A stretch of 39,249 nucleotides of DNA from Oceanospirillaceae bacterium (GCA_024234265.1 JACKOM010000017.1:1-39249), one strand, 5' to 3'; counted from the first letter of the stretch, positions 8,199-16,925 are shown. Notes: a model not told the origin generated them from the sequence alone. Numbers and translations: made by a program.

Positions 8199-10109
8199 TT
8201 AAATATCCGCCGCGAAATACAAGCGGCATATTTCCCTTAACGCCGGTACCACAGCCTTTTTACCGGATAAATTAAATTGGCTGGCTAGGGTGCTTAAATC
8301 CACCTCGCGGGCACTGGCCGCCAGCAATAACTGTGTTTGTTGTTCGGTGCAGTTATCCGGCGTCGCTAATTTGGCCAATAAAGGTTTTACGCCGCTGTAA
8401 CTGCCCTGGGCATAGCTGAAATCTTTTAAGAGTTGTTTGGCATTCTCCGGCAGAGCATTAAACGCCAGGGGTTGTGCATGTTGGGTTTGCAACCATTGCC
8501 AATAATCGGCGGCTTGCGTGCAATGCTGTTCAGCTTGTTTATTCAAGCCCTTTAATACCAAGGCGGAAACGCTCGCGCTGATATGGTCGGTTTGCTCGCC
8601 CATACGGCACACTTGGTAAGCATTTTTTTGCCAGAAGGTGAGCACATCCTGCGTGGCGGCAAAACTTGAACCGCTAAACGCATAACCCTGCTGTTTTGCC
8701 CAATTTTCCACACCGTTTAATAACTGTGAGGCCAGGCCCTGTTGTTGTAATTCAGGGCGGGTGGCAATACGCACAATACGCAGGCAGCGTGCGGATAAGG
8801 CAAAATCAAACCCGTTATAAAACGCCAGGCTCTGGGGAATTAAATGCCCGTTGGGGCGGCGCTCGCCTTGCATTATGGCGTGGTGTAATGCCGCGGGCAG
8901 GGGGCCTTCTTCGGCGGCAAGGCATGCGGCGAGCATTTGTCCGTTTTGCGCTAACACAAAGCTGTGCAGGTTGGGGCTGTCGAGTATGTCGCGTAAATCC
9001 GAGGGTTTACTCTGGTAATGGGCGTTAATTAACAGGGCGAACAGGGCCTGTAATTGTGTTGCATCGTTTGCCGGATTTAATTTCTGGCAAATAATAGCAG
9101 CGCTGTTCAGTGGAGCGGGCAAAGGGCTTAATTCCGCATCTAACATAAAACTCTGGTAAAACAGTTTTTCCAGGGGGTCTGCCGCACAATAACGCACAGG
9201 TAAATCTAATTGCTGATGCTGCCAGTGGGGTAGATGCTGCTTTAAAAAGCCCATAAAACGGATTTCAAAGCCTTTGCCTGTGCCTTCATAACCGTGGCGG
9301 GTGCTGCTGAAAATACTGTGGTTAAAATGCTGCGCCCAGCTTTGTAATAGCGGAACAGGCAAGCTGGCCCCTTCATCGACTATTAAATGTATTTCCTGGC
9401 TTAAACGGCTTACCTGCTCGGGTGCCACATATTGCCCGTATTCACCAAGGGCTGCGGTTAATTGTGCAAGGGCGTGTTTATTTGGGCCTGTGATGGCAAA
9501 ACGGATTTTTTGTTGATTTAAATATTCGGCCCAGCGGGCCAATAAATAACTTTTGCCACGCCCGCGGTCGGCGCTTAATACTTGGCAGCTGTGGATTTGT
9601 TTGAGCTGGTTTTGCCAGTGCATAAAAATACTTTGCTGGCCGGCATTCATTACCGCTTCGGGCGGATTTTCCGTATTACAGGGTGCAGGCCAGGTTTGCT
9701 GACTAATGGCATTTAACAAGCGTTGAATGGTGTGGGGTGAACCTTGGTTGGTATAACCCGCAGGGCAACGTTGGCTGCTGAATACATCGGGGTGATAGGG
9801 CCACTCTGCAGCGGGTGGGGTTATCAGGAAAAATAATCCACCGGCGCGCAGGCTGCCCGCCGCTGCACACAGGGCATCTGGGTAGAGGCCGTGGCTGGCA
9901 TCAAAAATGATTCTGTCGTATTCCGCACCGAGTAATTGTTCGGGTTTGAGTGGGTTTTTCCCCTGGGGCCCCACCAGCAGGGTATTGGCAGCCTGTAACC
10001 CTTCAATTGTTGTTAAGCGCTCGCAGGCGGGTATTGCCAGATGCACCAGCCAGCGGCAGTGGGCCAATTTGGCCTGCTGTTCGAGGTTGCTGATCTCAAG
10101 TGGCGTCAC
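8199..10109 (-). CDS. tmcA: tRNA(Met) cytidine acetyltransferase
   Basis: TmcA makes N4-acetylcytidine at the wobble base of elongator tRNA-Met using acetyl-CoA and ATP. The protein has the RNA helicase-like P-loop SADRGRGKS (~residues 179-187 from the chosen start), DEGASLPVPLL in place of DEAAAIP, YEGTGKGFEI, and a GNAT domain with RIVRIATRPELQQQGLASQLL. The frame is open to 10205, but the extra N-terminal residues would overlap the dcd start. GTG at 10109, preceded by AAAGG 7 nt upstream, gives 636 residues, somewhat shorter than E. coli (671). It converges with the hydrolase-Grx gene (56-bp gap, no clear terminator) and diverges from dcd. Confidence 0.88.
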   Translation of the reverse strand: MTPLEISNLEQQAKLAHCRWLVHLAIPACERLTTIEGLQAANTLLVGPQGKNPLKPEQLLGAEYDRIIFDASHGLYPDALCAAAGSLRAGGLFFLITPPAAEWPYHPDVFSSQRCPAGYTNQGSPHTIQRLLNAISQQTWPAPCNTENPPEAVMNAGQQSIFMHWQNQLKQIHSCQVLSADRGRGKSYLLARWAEYLNQQKIRFAITGPNKHALAQLTAALGEYGQYVAPEQVSRLSQEIHLIVDEGASLPVPLLQSWAQHFNHSIFSSTRHGYEGTGKGFEIRFMGFLKQHLPHWQHQQLDLPVRYCAADPLEKLFYQSFMLDAELSPLPAPLNSAAIICQKLNPANDATQLQALFALLINAHYQSKPSDLRDILDSPNLHSFVLAQNGQMLAACLAAEEGPLPAALHHAIMQGERRPNGHLIPQSLAFYNGFDFALSARCLRIVRIATRPELQQQGLASQLLNGVENWAKQQGYAFSGSSFAATQDVLTFWQKNAYQVCRMGEQTDHISASVSALVLKGLNKQAEQHCTQAADYWQWLQTQHAQPLAFNALPENAKQLLKDFSYAQGSYSGVKPLLAKLATPDNCTEQQTQLLLAASAREVDLSTLASQFNLSGKKAVVPALREICRLYFAADI

Positions 10110-10132
10110 ATCAATACCTTTGCCGCATCTTC

Positions 10133-10141
10133 TGTTAGAAT
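10133..10141 (+). promoter_or_regulatory. Extended -10 element for dcd
   Basis: TG-T-TAGAAT at 10133-10141, 33 bp before the dcd ATG. No good -35 is seen, which is usual for extended -10 promoters. Confidence 0.45.
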
Positions 10142-10174
10142 CGCGGCAGTTTAACCAGTTTGGGCATAAAGCAC

Positions 10175-10756
10175 ATGCGTTTGAGTGATCGTGATATCGA
10201 AGCACAATTGGCCGAAGGGCGTATTGTGATCACGCCTGCACCGCAGGCCGACTCTATTTCCGGCATCAGCGTGGATTTGCGCCTGGCCAACAGCTTCCGC
10301 GTATTCAGCAATAATTCGGTTTCTTATCTGGATTTATCCGGTGATAAAGAACAGCTGAACCGCAATATCGACCGGGTGATGAGTAAAGAAATTGTGATTG
10401 AAGGGGATGATTCCCTGTTTATTCACCCCGGTGAGTTAGTGCTGGGTTCTACCCTGGAAAGTGTGGAAATCCCCGATGATTTAGTGGGTTGGTTAGACGG
10501 GCGCAGCTCATTGGCCCGTTTAGGTTTAATGGTACACGTGACCGCCGGGCGTATTGATCCGGGCTGGGGTGGCCAGGTGGTGCTGGAATTTTATAACAAC
10601 GGTAAATTGCCCCTGGCGCTGCGCCCCGGCATGTTTATTTGTGCGTTGTCGTTTGAAACCCTGTCCAGCCCTGCGAAAAATCCATACCGCAGCCGCACCA
10701 ATGCCAAATATAAAAATCAGACCGGGCCGACATCCAGCCGTATCGCCAGCGATTAA
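10175..10756 (+). CDS. dcd: dCTP deaminase
   Basis: 193 residues, the same as E. coli Dcd. It deaminates dCTP to dUTP, feeding dTTP synthesis in the cytoplasm. Conserved blocks are MRLSDRDIEAQLAEG, VDLRLANSFRVF, IHPGELVLGSTLE, the active-site stretch WLDGRSSLARLGLMVHVTAGRIDPGWGGQVVLEFYN, and KYKNQTGPTSSRI at the C-terminus. The frame is open to a TTG at 10160, but ATG 10175 starts the conserved N-terminus. The Shine-Dalgarno is weak. It is followed by a strong terminator. Confidence 0.96.
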   Translation: MRLSDRDIEAQLAEGRIVITPAPQADSISGISVDLRLANSFRVFSNNSVSYLDLSGDKEQLNRNIDRVMSKEIVIEGDDSLFIHPGELVLGSTLESVEIPDDLVGWLDGRSSLARLGLMVHVTAGRIDPGWGGQVVLEFYNNGKLPLALRPGMFICALSFETLSSPAKNPYRSRTNAKYKNQTGPTSSRIASD

Positions 10757-10768
10757 ATCCGCTGTTAA

Positions 10769-10797
10769 GAAAAAAGACCGCATAGCGGTCTTTTTTT
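10769..10797. terminator. Bidirectional terminator (dcd / DUF3108 gene)
   Basis: AAAGACCGC-ATA-GCGGTCTTT with an A-run before and a T-run after, 13 bp past the dcd stop and 20 bp past the 3' end of the convergent DUF3108 gene. Confidence 0.9.
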
Positions 10798-10816
10798 ATG
10801 CCTGATTCAGGGCGTT

Positions 10817-11551
10817 TTATTTATTTTTAATTTTTTGATAGGCGTTGAGTTTTTTATCCCGCGACTCATAACGTTCAAGGGTTAATTCTTGCTCGTCCCC
10901 GTTTTTGCGTTTTTGCCAGAGGCGCACCAGCACAAAGTCATAATCCACTGCAAACCACATTTTGCTTTCGATATTGTTGTCTTCGTTGATGAGTTGGTGC
11001 ACTTCAATGGTTTTGATTTCACCATTAGGCGTTTTTAATTTGCCTTCCCCTGCGCGGTAAAAAACATAGTTTTTGATTTTATTGCGGTGCACAACTGAGT
11101 AGGTCAAATCTTCCACATTGTTGGCAAGGTCAAAACGCAGTTGTTCCTGATAACTGATGTTGTCCTGAATACGCGGCTGCAGTTCTATCTCTGTGTATTC
11201 ATTTTGGGTGAGGTCAAAAATTCTTTTGGTATCCCACTCAAAGCGGCGTTCGAGTTTAGTATTTTCAAACATGCCCTTAGTTTTGTAGTGATAAAACTGC
11301 GGGTAGAGCACACCGTCTTTTACGGTTAAATCTGAGCTTTCGTTTAAATCCACCACAACGGATTCCGCTTTAAAACTCAGGGACCAGATGCCGTTATCCA
11401 CGGGGCTGAAATTACGGATGGCACCTACGGTGACAGGGATCCAGCCGCCGCGCCATTCTGCCTGATAATACGCTGTATAAGCCGGCAGATTGAGGGCATG
11501 GCTGAGCATGCTCAGGCTGCTGAAAAAAATACAAAAGATGAATCGAATCAA
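10817..11551 (-). CDS. DUF3108 secreted protein, TTG start
   Basis: The start chosen is TTG at 11551, giving 244 residues with a signal peptide (LIRFIFCIFFSSLSMLSHA, cleavage near residue 20). The longer open frame to 11680 would run into the end of purN and lacks a signal peptide. GGGAG sits 6 nt before the TTG and is buried in a perfect hairpin. The mature part is rich in beta strands: YTAYYQAEWRGGWIPVTVGA, TVKDGVLYPQFYHYKTKG, and ERRFEWDTKRIFDLT fit DUF3108, a periplasmic or outer-membrane-associated family of unknown function found next to purN/purM in Pseudomonas relatives. It lies 40 bp after purN on the same strand and is probably the last gene of a purM-purN-DUF3108 unit. Confidence 0.75.
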   Translation of the reverse strand: MIRFIFCIFFSSLSMLSHALNLPAYTAYYQAEWRGGWIPVTVGAIRNFSPVDNGIWSLSFKAESVVVDLNESSDLTVKDGVLYPQFYHYKTKGMFENTKLERRFEWDTKRIFDLTQNEYTEIELQPRIQDNISYQEQLRFDLANNVEDLTYSVVHRNKIKNYVFYRAGEGKLKTPNGEIKTIEVHQLINEDNNIESKMWFAVDYDFVLVRLWQKRKNGDEQELTLERYESRDKKLNAYQKIKNK

Positions 11552-11555
11552 AGGT

Positions 11556-11578
11556 CTGCTCCCGTTTGCTGGGAGCAG
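11556..11578 (-). promoter_or_regulatory. Hairpin occluding the ribosome site of the DUF3108 gene
   Basis: Perfect 8-bp inverted repeat CTGCTCCC / GGGAGCAG (11556-11563 with 11571-11578), 7-nt loop, no T-run. On the minus strand the 3' arm contains the GGGAG Shine-Dalgarno of the TTG start. It lies between purN and the DUF3108 gene. Confidence 0.55.
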
Positions 11579-11591
11579 TATACGAAGGCTT

Positions 11592-12257
11592 TTACTCGCT
11601 GACCAGTTGCACGCCGCTGGCGGGCAATGGCTGGCCATCAAAGCTGGCTTTGTTACCCTGCATTTTGAGACGGCCTTCAAGCAGCCATTTCAGGGCGATG
11701 GGGTAAATGATGTGTTCCTGTTGTTGCACACGCACACGCAGGCTGTCTTCATCATCACCGGCCAGAACCGGTACAACGGCCTGAATAATATTCGGGCCGT
11801 CATCCAGACCTTCGGTGACAAAGTGCACGGTGACACCGTGTTGTTTATCGCCGGCTTCCAGCACCCGCTGATGGGTATGCAGCCCTTTATAGTTGGGCAG
11901 CAGGGAAGGGTGGATGTTGATCAGGCGGCCTTCATAGTGGCGTACAAAATCCGGGGTAAGAATACGCATAAAACCGGCTAATACGACGGCGTCGGGGGCG
12001 TATTCGTCGATGGCGCGGATCATGGCAACATCAAAGGCTTCGCGGCTGGGGTACTGTTTGTGGTCCAGTACCTGGGTGCGAATACCCGCCTGTTGGGCGC
12101 GCTCTAAACCGAGCACGCCGTCTTTGTTGCTGATGACTGCGCAGATTTCAGCGTCGATTTCGTCACGGGCACAGGCTTCGGCAATGGCTTGCATGTTGCT
12201 GCCACTGCCGGAGATGAGGATGACGATACGCGGACGCTCAGGTTGCTCCGCAATCAT
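11592..12257 (-). CDS. purN: Phosphoribosylglycinamide formyltransferase
   Basis: 221 residues (E. coli 212). It transfers a formyl group from 10-formyl-THF to GAR, the third step of purine synthesis. Visible motifs are the substrate loop LISGSGSNMQAI, AGFMRILTPDFV, the catalytic NIHPSLLPNYKGLHTHQR block (Asn and His), and VHFVTEGLDDGPNIIQA with the catalytic Asp. It starts 2 bp after the purM stop, so the two are translationally linked. Confidence 0.96.
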   Translation of the reverse strand: MIAEQPERPRIVILISGSGSNMQAIAEACARDEIDAEICAVISNKDGVLGLERAQQAGIRTQVLDHKQYPSREAFDVAMIRAIDEYAPDAVVLAGFMRILTPDFVRHYEGRLINIHPSLLPNYKGLHTHQRVLEAGDKQHGVTVHFVTEGLDDGPNIIQAVVPVLAGDDEDSLRVRVQQQEHIIYPIALKWLLEGRLKMQGNKASFDGQPLPASGVQLVSE

Positions 12258-12259
12258 GC

Positions 12260-13315
12260 TTAAACCTCGTCGATGCCGGTAACAACTACCTGGGCCTGGC
12301 CGGCCTGCAGTTCGGTGATCTGGCCAATCACGCTGGCTTTTTCACCATAGCTGTTGAGCAGTTCAACGGCTTTGGCGGCTACAGACGGAGCAACCACGAT
12401 CACCATACCTAAACCACAGTTAAAGGTGCGGTGCATTTCGTGCCAGTCAACGTTGCCTTTGGCCTGCAGCCAGTCAAATACGGCAGGACGCTGCCAGCTG
12501 TTGCCGTCGATCACAACACGGGCGTTGTCAGGCAGTACACGCGGGATGTTTTCGTATAAACCGCCGCCGGTGATGTGGGCGATGGCTTTCAGTTCAACCT
12601 GTTCGATAGTGGCCAGGATGGATTTTACGTAGATTTTGGTCGGTGCCATCAGGGCGTCGGCCAGGGTTTTGTCACCCACCATTTCATTCAGGTCGGCCTT
12701 GGCCACTTCCAGAATTTTACGGATCAGGGAGTAACCGTTGGAGTGCGGGCCGGAAGATGCAACACCGATGACGGTATCGCCGATCTGCACGTTGTTGCCT
12801 TCAATGATTTTGCTTTTTTCAACCACGCCCACGCAGAAACCGGCGAGGTCGTAATCGTCACCGTGGTACATGCCCGGCATTTCAGCGGTTTCACCGCCTA
12901 CCAGGGCGCAGCCGGACTGCTCACAGCCGTTGCCGATACCGGTGATCACTTTTTCCGCTACATCGACATTGAGTTTGCCGGTGGCGTAATAATCCAGGAA
13001 GAAAAGGGGTTCTGCACCGCACACTACGAGGTCGTTCACACACATGGCCACCAGATCGATACCGATGTGATCGTGGCGTTGTAAATCCATGGCGAGACGC
13101 AGTTTGGTGCCCACACCGTCGGTGCCGGAAACCAGAATAGGCTCTTTATATTTGGTTGGCAGGCTGCACAGGGCGCCGAAGCCGCCCAATCCACCCATCA
13201 CTTCCGGACGCTTGGTACGCTTAACAACACTCTTGATGCGATCAACCAGTGCTTCGCCTGCGTCGATATCTACACCAGCGTCTTTATAGCTCAGGGATGG
13301 GCTCTTTTCAGTCAT
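12260..13315 (-). CDS. purM: Phosphoribosylformylglycinamidine cyclo-ligase (AIR synthetase)
   Basis: 351 residues (E. coli 345). It closes the imidazole ring of AIR from FGAM with ATP, step five of purine synthesis. Signature stretches are LSYKDAGVDIDAG, GFGALC, SGTDGVGTKLRLA, DLVVCGAEPLFFLDYYATG, LVGGETAEMPGMY, ASSGPHSNGYSLIRK and HITGGGLYENIPR. It is first in the purM-purN-DUF3108 unit and divergent from the DUF2066 gene. Confidence 0.97.
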   Translation of the reverse strand: MTEKSPSLSYKDAGVDIDAGEALVDRIKSVVKRTKRPEVMGGLGGFGALCSLPTKYKEPILVSGTDGVGTKLRLAMDLQRHDHIGIDLVAMCVNDLVVCGAEPLFFLDYYATGKLNVDVAEKVITGIGNGCEQSGCALVGGETAEMPGMYHGDDYDLAGFCVGVVEKSKIIEGNNVQIGDTVIGVASSGPHSNGYSLIRKILEVAKADLNEMVGDKTLADALMAPTKIYVKSILATIEQVELKAIAHITGGGLYENIPRVLPDNARVVIDGNSWQRPAVFDWLQAKGNVDWHEMHRTFNCGLGMVIVVAPSVAAKAVELLNSYGEKASVIGQITELQAGQAQVVVTGIDEV

Positions 13316-13348
13316 GACCTTAATTACTCGTAGGTTAAACGGCGGCGG

Positions 13349-13378
13349 ATTCTATCATTTATCGCAAAATAAGGACAA
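13349..13378 (-). promoter_or_regulatory. Promoter for purM-purN
   Basis: On the minus strand TTGTCC (13378-13373), 18-bp spacer, TAGAAT (13354-13349), with an added TGA just before the -10 that makes an extended -10. It is about 34 bp before the purM ATG. Confidence 0.5.
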
Positions 13379-13463
13379 TTTCATCGCACAGTGAATGCAT
13401 TTAGCGTGTATTTTTTTTCAGTTTTGTCAAAATACGCCCCTCACTTTCAGGATGGTTGCCCCT

Positions 13464-14525
13464 ATGTTGCGTTTTCTGGCCCTTGGTTTTGCTCTGCTGG
13501 GCCTTGTTGCTCCCGTTTATGCTCAGAAAGTTGATGGTTTATATGAAGCGCGTTTGCTTGTGCCGGATCAGTCCGCTGCCGCCCGCAGCGATGCCGCCCA
13601 ACAGGGCCTGCAACAGGTACTGGTGAAGGTCAGCGGGCAGCGTGCCACCCTGCAGAACCCCCGTGTGCTGACAGCCCTGGCAAAGGCGGATGTTTATGTG
13701 AGTCAGTTTGGATATGCCACCCTGGGACGTGATGAGTGGACCCCGGAAATTTCTTCTTCTACCCGTTGGCTTAATTTGAGTTTTGAACCCACAGCGATAA
13801 GCCGCATTCTGAAAGAAGCGGGCATTCCCCTGTGGGGCGAAAACCGCCCGACTGTGCTGGTGTGGCTGGCCAGTGATATGGGGCAGGGGCGCCGCGTGGT
13901 GTTTTCTAACCAGAGCCAGGATCCGGCCCTGACCGCCCTGAAAAACTCTGCCCAGGAACGTGGTGTGCCGCTGTTGTTCCCGATCATGGATCTGGATGAT
14001 CAGCAGGCCCTGCCGTTGGAAAACCTGTGGGGGCTGTTCAGTGATGTTATTAGCAAAGGCTCTGAGCGTTACAGCCCGGATGCAATCCTTGCCGGACGTA
14101 TTTACCCCACGGCGGATAAACGTTTTTCGGGCCACTGGAAGTTAATTTTCCAGGGGCAGGAGCAGGTAGTGTCATTTGAGGCATTGCCTTTGAGCGATGC
14201 CATGGCCATGGCAACCGATCTTGCCGCAGGCACCCTCGCAGCCAGTTTTTCGATTAAAAGCGGAGCCGGTGCAAGCAGCGGTGCCGTGCTGGAAGTGGCC
14301 GGTGTTAACAGCCTTGAGAATTATGGCCGTTTTACCCGTTATTTAGACGGTCTGGCGATCGTGAAACGTTATGAAGTCCGCAGGGTCGACCAGGACCGTA
14401 TAACTGTGTATGTTCAGTTAGCTGCCGGCACAGAGCAATTTGCCCAGACACTGAAACTGGATAAAAAATTGAGTTTTGTTTCCACGGACGAACAAGGAAC
14501 ACAACACTACACATGGAAGCCTTAA
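13464..14525 (+). CDS. DUF2066 secreted protein
   Basis: 353 residues from ATG 13464. The signal peptide is MLRFLALGFALLGLVAPVYA with cleavage before QKVDG. ATG at 13452 is an alternative; AGGA at 13449-13452 suits the later start. The N-terminal half fits DUF2066: LYEARLLVPDQSAAARSDAAQQGLQQVLVKVSGQR, then ALAKADVYVSQFGYATL. The C-terminal half ends in a mixed alpha/beta module (VNSLENYGRFTRYLDGLAIVKRYEVRRVDQDRITVYVQL). The function is unknown. The gene is divergent from purM as in Pseudomonas, and its last 13 bp overlap the next gene, so it heads a cluster running to hda. Confidence 0.8.
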   Translation: MLRFLALGFALLGLVAPVYAQKVDGLYEARLLVPDQSAAARSDAAQQGLQQVLVKVSGQRATLQNPRVLTALAKADVYVSQFGYATLGRDEWTPEISSSTRWLNLSFEPTAISRILKEAGIPLWGENRPTVLVWLASDMGQGRRVVFSNQSQDPALTALKNSAQERGVPLLFPIMDLDDQQALPLENLWGLFSDVISKGSERYSPDAILAGRIYPTADKRFSGHWKLIFQGQEQVVSFEALPLSDAMAMATDLAAGTLAASFSIKSGAGASSGAVLEVAGVNSLENYGRFTRYLDGLAIVKRYEVRRVDQDRITVYVQLAAGTEQFAQTLKLDKKLSFVSTDEQGTQHYTWKP

Positions 14526-15073
14526 GGGGTCTGCGTCATATCCCCAATTTTCTGACTCTGCTGCGTATTGCAGCTGTAGTCCCGTTGGTGTGGTTGTTAC
14601 ACCAGCATCTGTACCATCAGGCCCTGGTGTTATTTGCCCTGGCGGGCCTGAGTGATGGTTTAGATGGTTATCTCGCCAGACGTTTTGGCTGGCATTCCTC
14701 CCTTGGTGCAATTTTAGACCCCATGGCAGATAAACTGCTGATGGGCTGCACGGCCCTGATGCTGGTCTGGAATGGCATTATGCCCCTGTGGTTATTTGCG
14801 CTGATTATTGCCCGTGATGCGATTCTCAGCGGTGGCGCCCTGATTTACCGCATGCTGCGCGGGCCTTTTCAGGTGCAGCCAAGCATCTGGGGCAAAATCA
14901 GCACCTTTACCCAATTACTGGCGGTGGTTGCCATGCTGATGAATGCGGCGTACCACATATTGCCGAGGTTCGCGATGCATGGGCTGGTGATGATTGCCGG
15001 GGTAATGACCCTGATCAGCGGCCTGCATTATGTGTGGTTCTGGTGGCGGAAGTACCGGCATGCTGAAAAATAA
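14513..15073 (+). CDS. CDP-alcohol phosphatidyltransferase family protein
   Basis: 186 residues with about five membrane helices. The full catalytic motif D48-GL-D51-G-YL-AR-x8-G65-x3-D69-x3-D73 is present. The family swaps CMP of CDP-diacylglycerol for an alcohol (e.g. glycerol-3-phosphate in PgsA, 182 residues in E. coli). Length fits PgsA, but pgsA usually lies elsewhere (next to uvrC), so this may be a paralogue with another acceptor; no symbol is given. It overlaps the DUF2066 gene by 13 bp and the next gene by 14 bp. Confidence 0.85.
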   Translation: MEALRGLRHIPNFLTLLRIAAVVPLVWLLHQHLYHQALVLFALAGLSDGLDGYLARRFGWHSSLGAILDPMADKLLMGCTALMLVWNGIMPLWLFALIIARDAILSGGALIYRMLRGPFQVQPSIWGKISTFTQLLAVVAMLMNAAYHILPRFAMHGLVMIAGVMTLISGLHYVWFWWRKYRHAEK

Positions 15074-16106
15074 CCGTTTCTGGATCATTGCCGGCCTGCT
15101 GCTGGCGGTGGTTGTGTTAATCCTGTTGTTAAAGCCTATTCTGCCTCCCTTTTTATTGGGCATTTTATTGGCCTATCTGGGTGATCCTATTGCCGATCGT
15201 TTAGAGCGCCTTGGCCTGTCCCGCAGCGCTGCGGTGACCCTGTGTTTCACTGTGTTGACCCTGTTATTCATCATCCTGTTGTTATTGCTGCTGCCCCTGT
15301 TATTGCACCAGATTAAGGTGGCTTACAGCCATGCGCCGGCGATGCTCGATTGGCTGGAATCCGTGGCCGGCCCCTGGGTGGCGGCGCAGTTGGGCATAGA
15401 CCCGCAGTTATTACAGTTTGCAAATTTACGTCAGGCCCTGATGGGCGATTGGGCTTCGGTGCAGGGCGCACTGACCCTGTTATTGCAGAACGCGACCCGT
15501 TCCGTGGGTGGTTTATTGGCCTTACTGGCGAATATGGCACTGGTGCCCGTGGTGAGTTTTTACCTGCTGCGGGATTGGGATGTATTAACCGCCAAAATTT
15601 ATCGCCTCCTACCTGTGCGCTACCAGGGTACAGTGGGGCGTTTTATGCGTGAGTCCGATGAAGTTGTCGGTGCTTTTTTACGCGGGCAGTTATGGGTGAT
15701 GCTGGTGCTGGGCTGTGTATATGCCCTGGGCCTTAGTCTGGTGGGTTTGAAGCTGGGTTTATTGGTCGGCCTGCTCGCCGGCCTTGCGAGCATAGTGCCC
15801 TATCTTGGGATTGTGGTAGGTCTTGCCGCTGCGGGCATTGCCGGTGTTATGCAGTTTGGTTTTGACTGGCATTTGTTAGCACTGGGCGCTGTGTTTGTGG
15901 TGGGGCAGTTGCTGGAAGGTACTGTGCTGACCCCCTTACTGGTGGGCGATAAAATCGGCCTGCATCCGGTGGCGGTGATTTTTGCGATTATGGCCGGTGG
16001 CCAGTTATTTGGTTTTGTCGGGCTGCTGCTGGCGTTGCCCGTGGCGGCGGTGATTATGGTGTTACTGCGTCACGTACATGAGTTTTACCGGGATGCAGAT
16101 GCTTGA
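15060..16106 (+). CDS. AI-2E family transporter (PerM-like permease)
   Basis: 348 residues from ATG 15060; the open frame extends to a GTG at 15030, but MLKNNRFWIIAGLLLAVVV is the family-like N-terminus. There are about eight hydrophobic segments in the usual arrangement: a paired N-terminal hairpin, a long soluble stretch (residues ~80-150), then LLANMALVPVVSFYLLRDWD, PVRYQGTVGRFMRESDEVVGAFLRGQL, and a C-terminal block with LLEGTVLTPLLVGDKIGLHPVAVIFAIMAGG. These are typical of PerM/TqsA proteins. The substrate is unknown. It lies upstream of hda, as in Pseudomonas. Confidence 0.88.
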   Translation: MLKNNRFWIIAGLLLAVVVLILLLKPILPPFLLGILLAYLGDPIADRLERLGLSRSAAVTLCFTVLTLLFIILLLLLLPLLLHQIKVAYSHAPAMLDWLESVAGPWVAAQLGIDPQLLQFANLRQALMGDWASVQGALTLLLQNATRSVGGLLALLANMALVPVVSFYLLRDWDVLTAKIYRLLPVRYQGTVGRFMRESDEVVGAFLRGQLWVMLVLGCVYALGLSLVGLKLGLLVGLLAGLASIVPYLGIVVGLAAAGIAGVMQFGFDWHLLALGAVFVVGQLLEGTVLTPLLVGDKIGLHPVAVIFAIMAGGQLFGFVGLLLALPVAAVIMVLLRHVHEFYRDADA

Positions 16107-16132
16107 TGCCTTAGCATCAACTTCCCTATACT
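16103..16132 (+). promoter_or_regulatory. Promoter before the MBL-like gene
   Basis: TTGATG (16103-16108), 18-bp spacer, TATACT (16127-16132), 55 bp before the ATG at 16187. A 6-bp dyad GATGCT / AGCATC (16098-16118) overlaps the -35 and the stop codon of the upstream permease. Confidence 0.5.
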
Positions 16133-16186
16133 GCGCGCCCTGAAACGGGTGTTCGGTTTCGCTGAGCGCAATAAGGGCGTTACGTC

Positions 16187-16894
16187 ATGCAAAAAAACCG
16201 TTGGCAGACTGTGGCCGGGCATGCCGAGATACGTTACGGCCAGTACATAGTGCCGAATTTTGTTTCCAGTTCGGTGGCCTTGCAGGTGACGGAACATGAG
16301 CTGGTTATCATCAGTCCGGGGGAAGCTCTGCTGGCGGACTGGCCTGAAGCATGGCGCGGCCCGCAGATGAAAATCAGTATTATCATGCCCAATGGTTTTC
16401 ATTACCTTGGGGTGAAGGCCTGGCAGGCCGCATTTCCGCAGGCCGTGTTATATGCCAGCGCAAAAGCGATAGACCGTTTAAATGGCAAGGGCATCAGTGG
16501 CATCCGTGCCCTGGAAAAAGAGCAGCCCGCTTTGCCGGCGGGTTATAAAATTTTATTGCCACCGGGGCACAGGGCCGGTGATATGTGGTTATGCAAAACC
16601 TGCCCGCAGCAGGGCGCGCTTTGGATAACCTGCGATAGTTTTTTGAATTACGCCCGTTATTCGCGCCAGCCCATTGCGCGCTTTTTACAAAAGCGCCTGG
16701 ATGCTGCGCCGGGTTTAAAGATAAGTCAGGTGGTGAAGTGGTTTATTCTCGATGACCGTCACACCTTTAAAAACTGGGTATTGGCGCGTTTAGATGAAGA
16801 TAAACCCCGGATCCTGATTCCGAGCCACGGTGAAATCTTGTGCGCAGCGGATTTAAGTGAACAATTACGGTGTCTGGTTGATGCCCGCCTGTAA
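16187..16894 (+). CDS. Metallo-beta-lactamase-fold-like protein (DUF4336-like)
   Basis: 235 residues, no signal peptide. The order of elements recalls DUF4336-type proteins of the MBL superfamily: YGQYIVPNFVSSSVALQVTEHELVIISPGEALLADW, then IIMPNGFHYLGVKAWQAAFPQAVLYASAKAIDRL, LPPGHRAGDMWL, LWITCDSFLNYAR, and RILIPSHGEIL. The zinc motif HxHxDH is absent; only one His remains in the MPNGFHY segment and one in IPSHG. So it is either a metal-free member or uses an unusual site. The assignment is by pattern memory and is moderate. It is placed between perM and hda with its own promoter and may be co-transcribed with hda (31-bp gap). Confidence 0.5.
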   Translation: MQKNRWQTVAGHAEIRYGQYIVPNFVSSSVALQVTEHELVIISPGEALLADWPEAWRGPQMKISIIMPNGFHYLGVKAWQAAFPQAVLYASAKAIDRLNGKGISGIRALEKEQPALPAGYKILLPPGHRAGDMWLCKTCPQQGALWITCDSFLNYARYSRQPIARFLQKRLDAAPGLKISQVVKWFILDDRHTFKNWVLARLDEDKPRILIPSHGEILCAADLSEQLRCLVDARL

Positions 16895-16925
16895 AAAAAC
16901 AGGTTATAAAAACGGAAAATGAACA

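Noticed and set aside
11552..11680. N-terminal extension of the DUF3108 frame
   Set aside because: Would run into purN and would bury the signal peptide; TTG 11551 has a ribosome site.
12575..13084. 169-codon open frame on the plus strand
   Set aside because: Lies wholly inside purM on the opposite strand and shows no family pattern.
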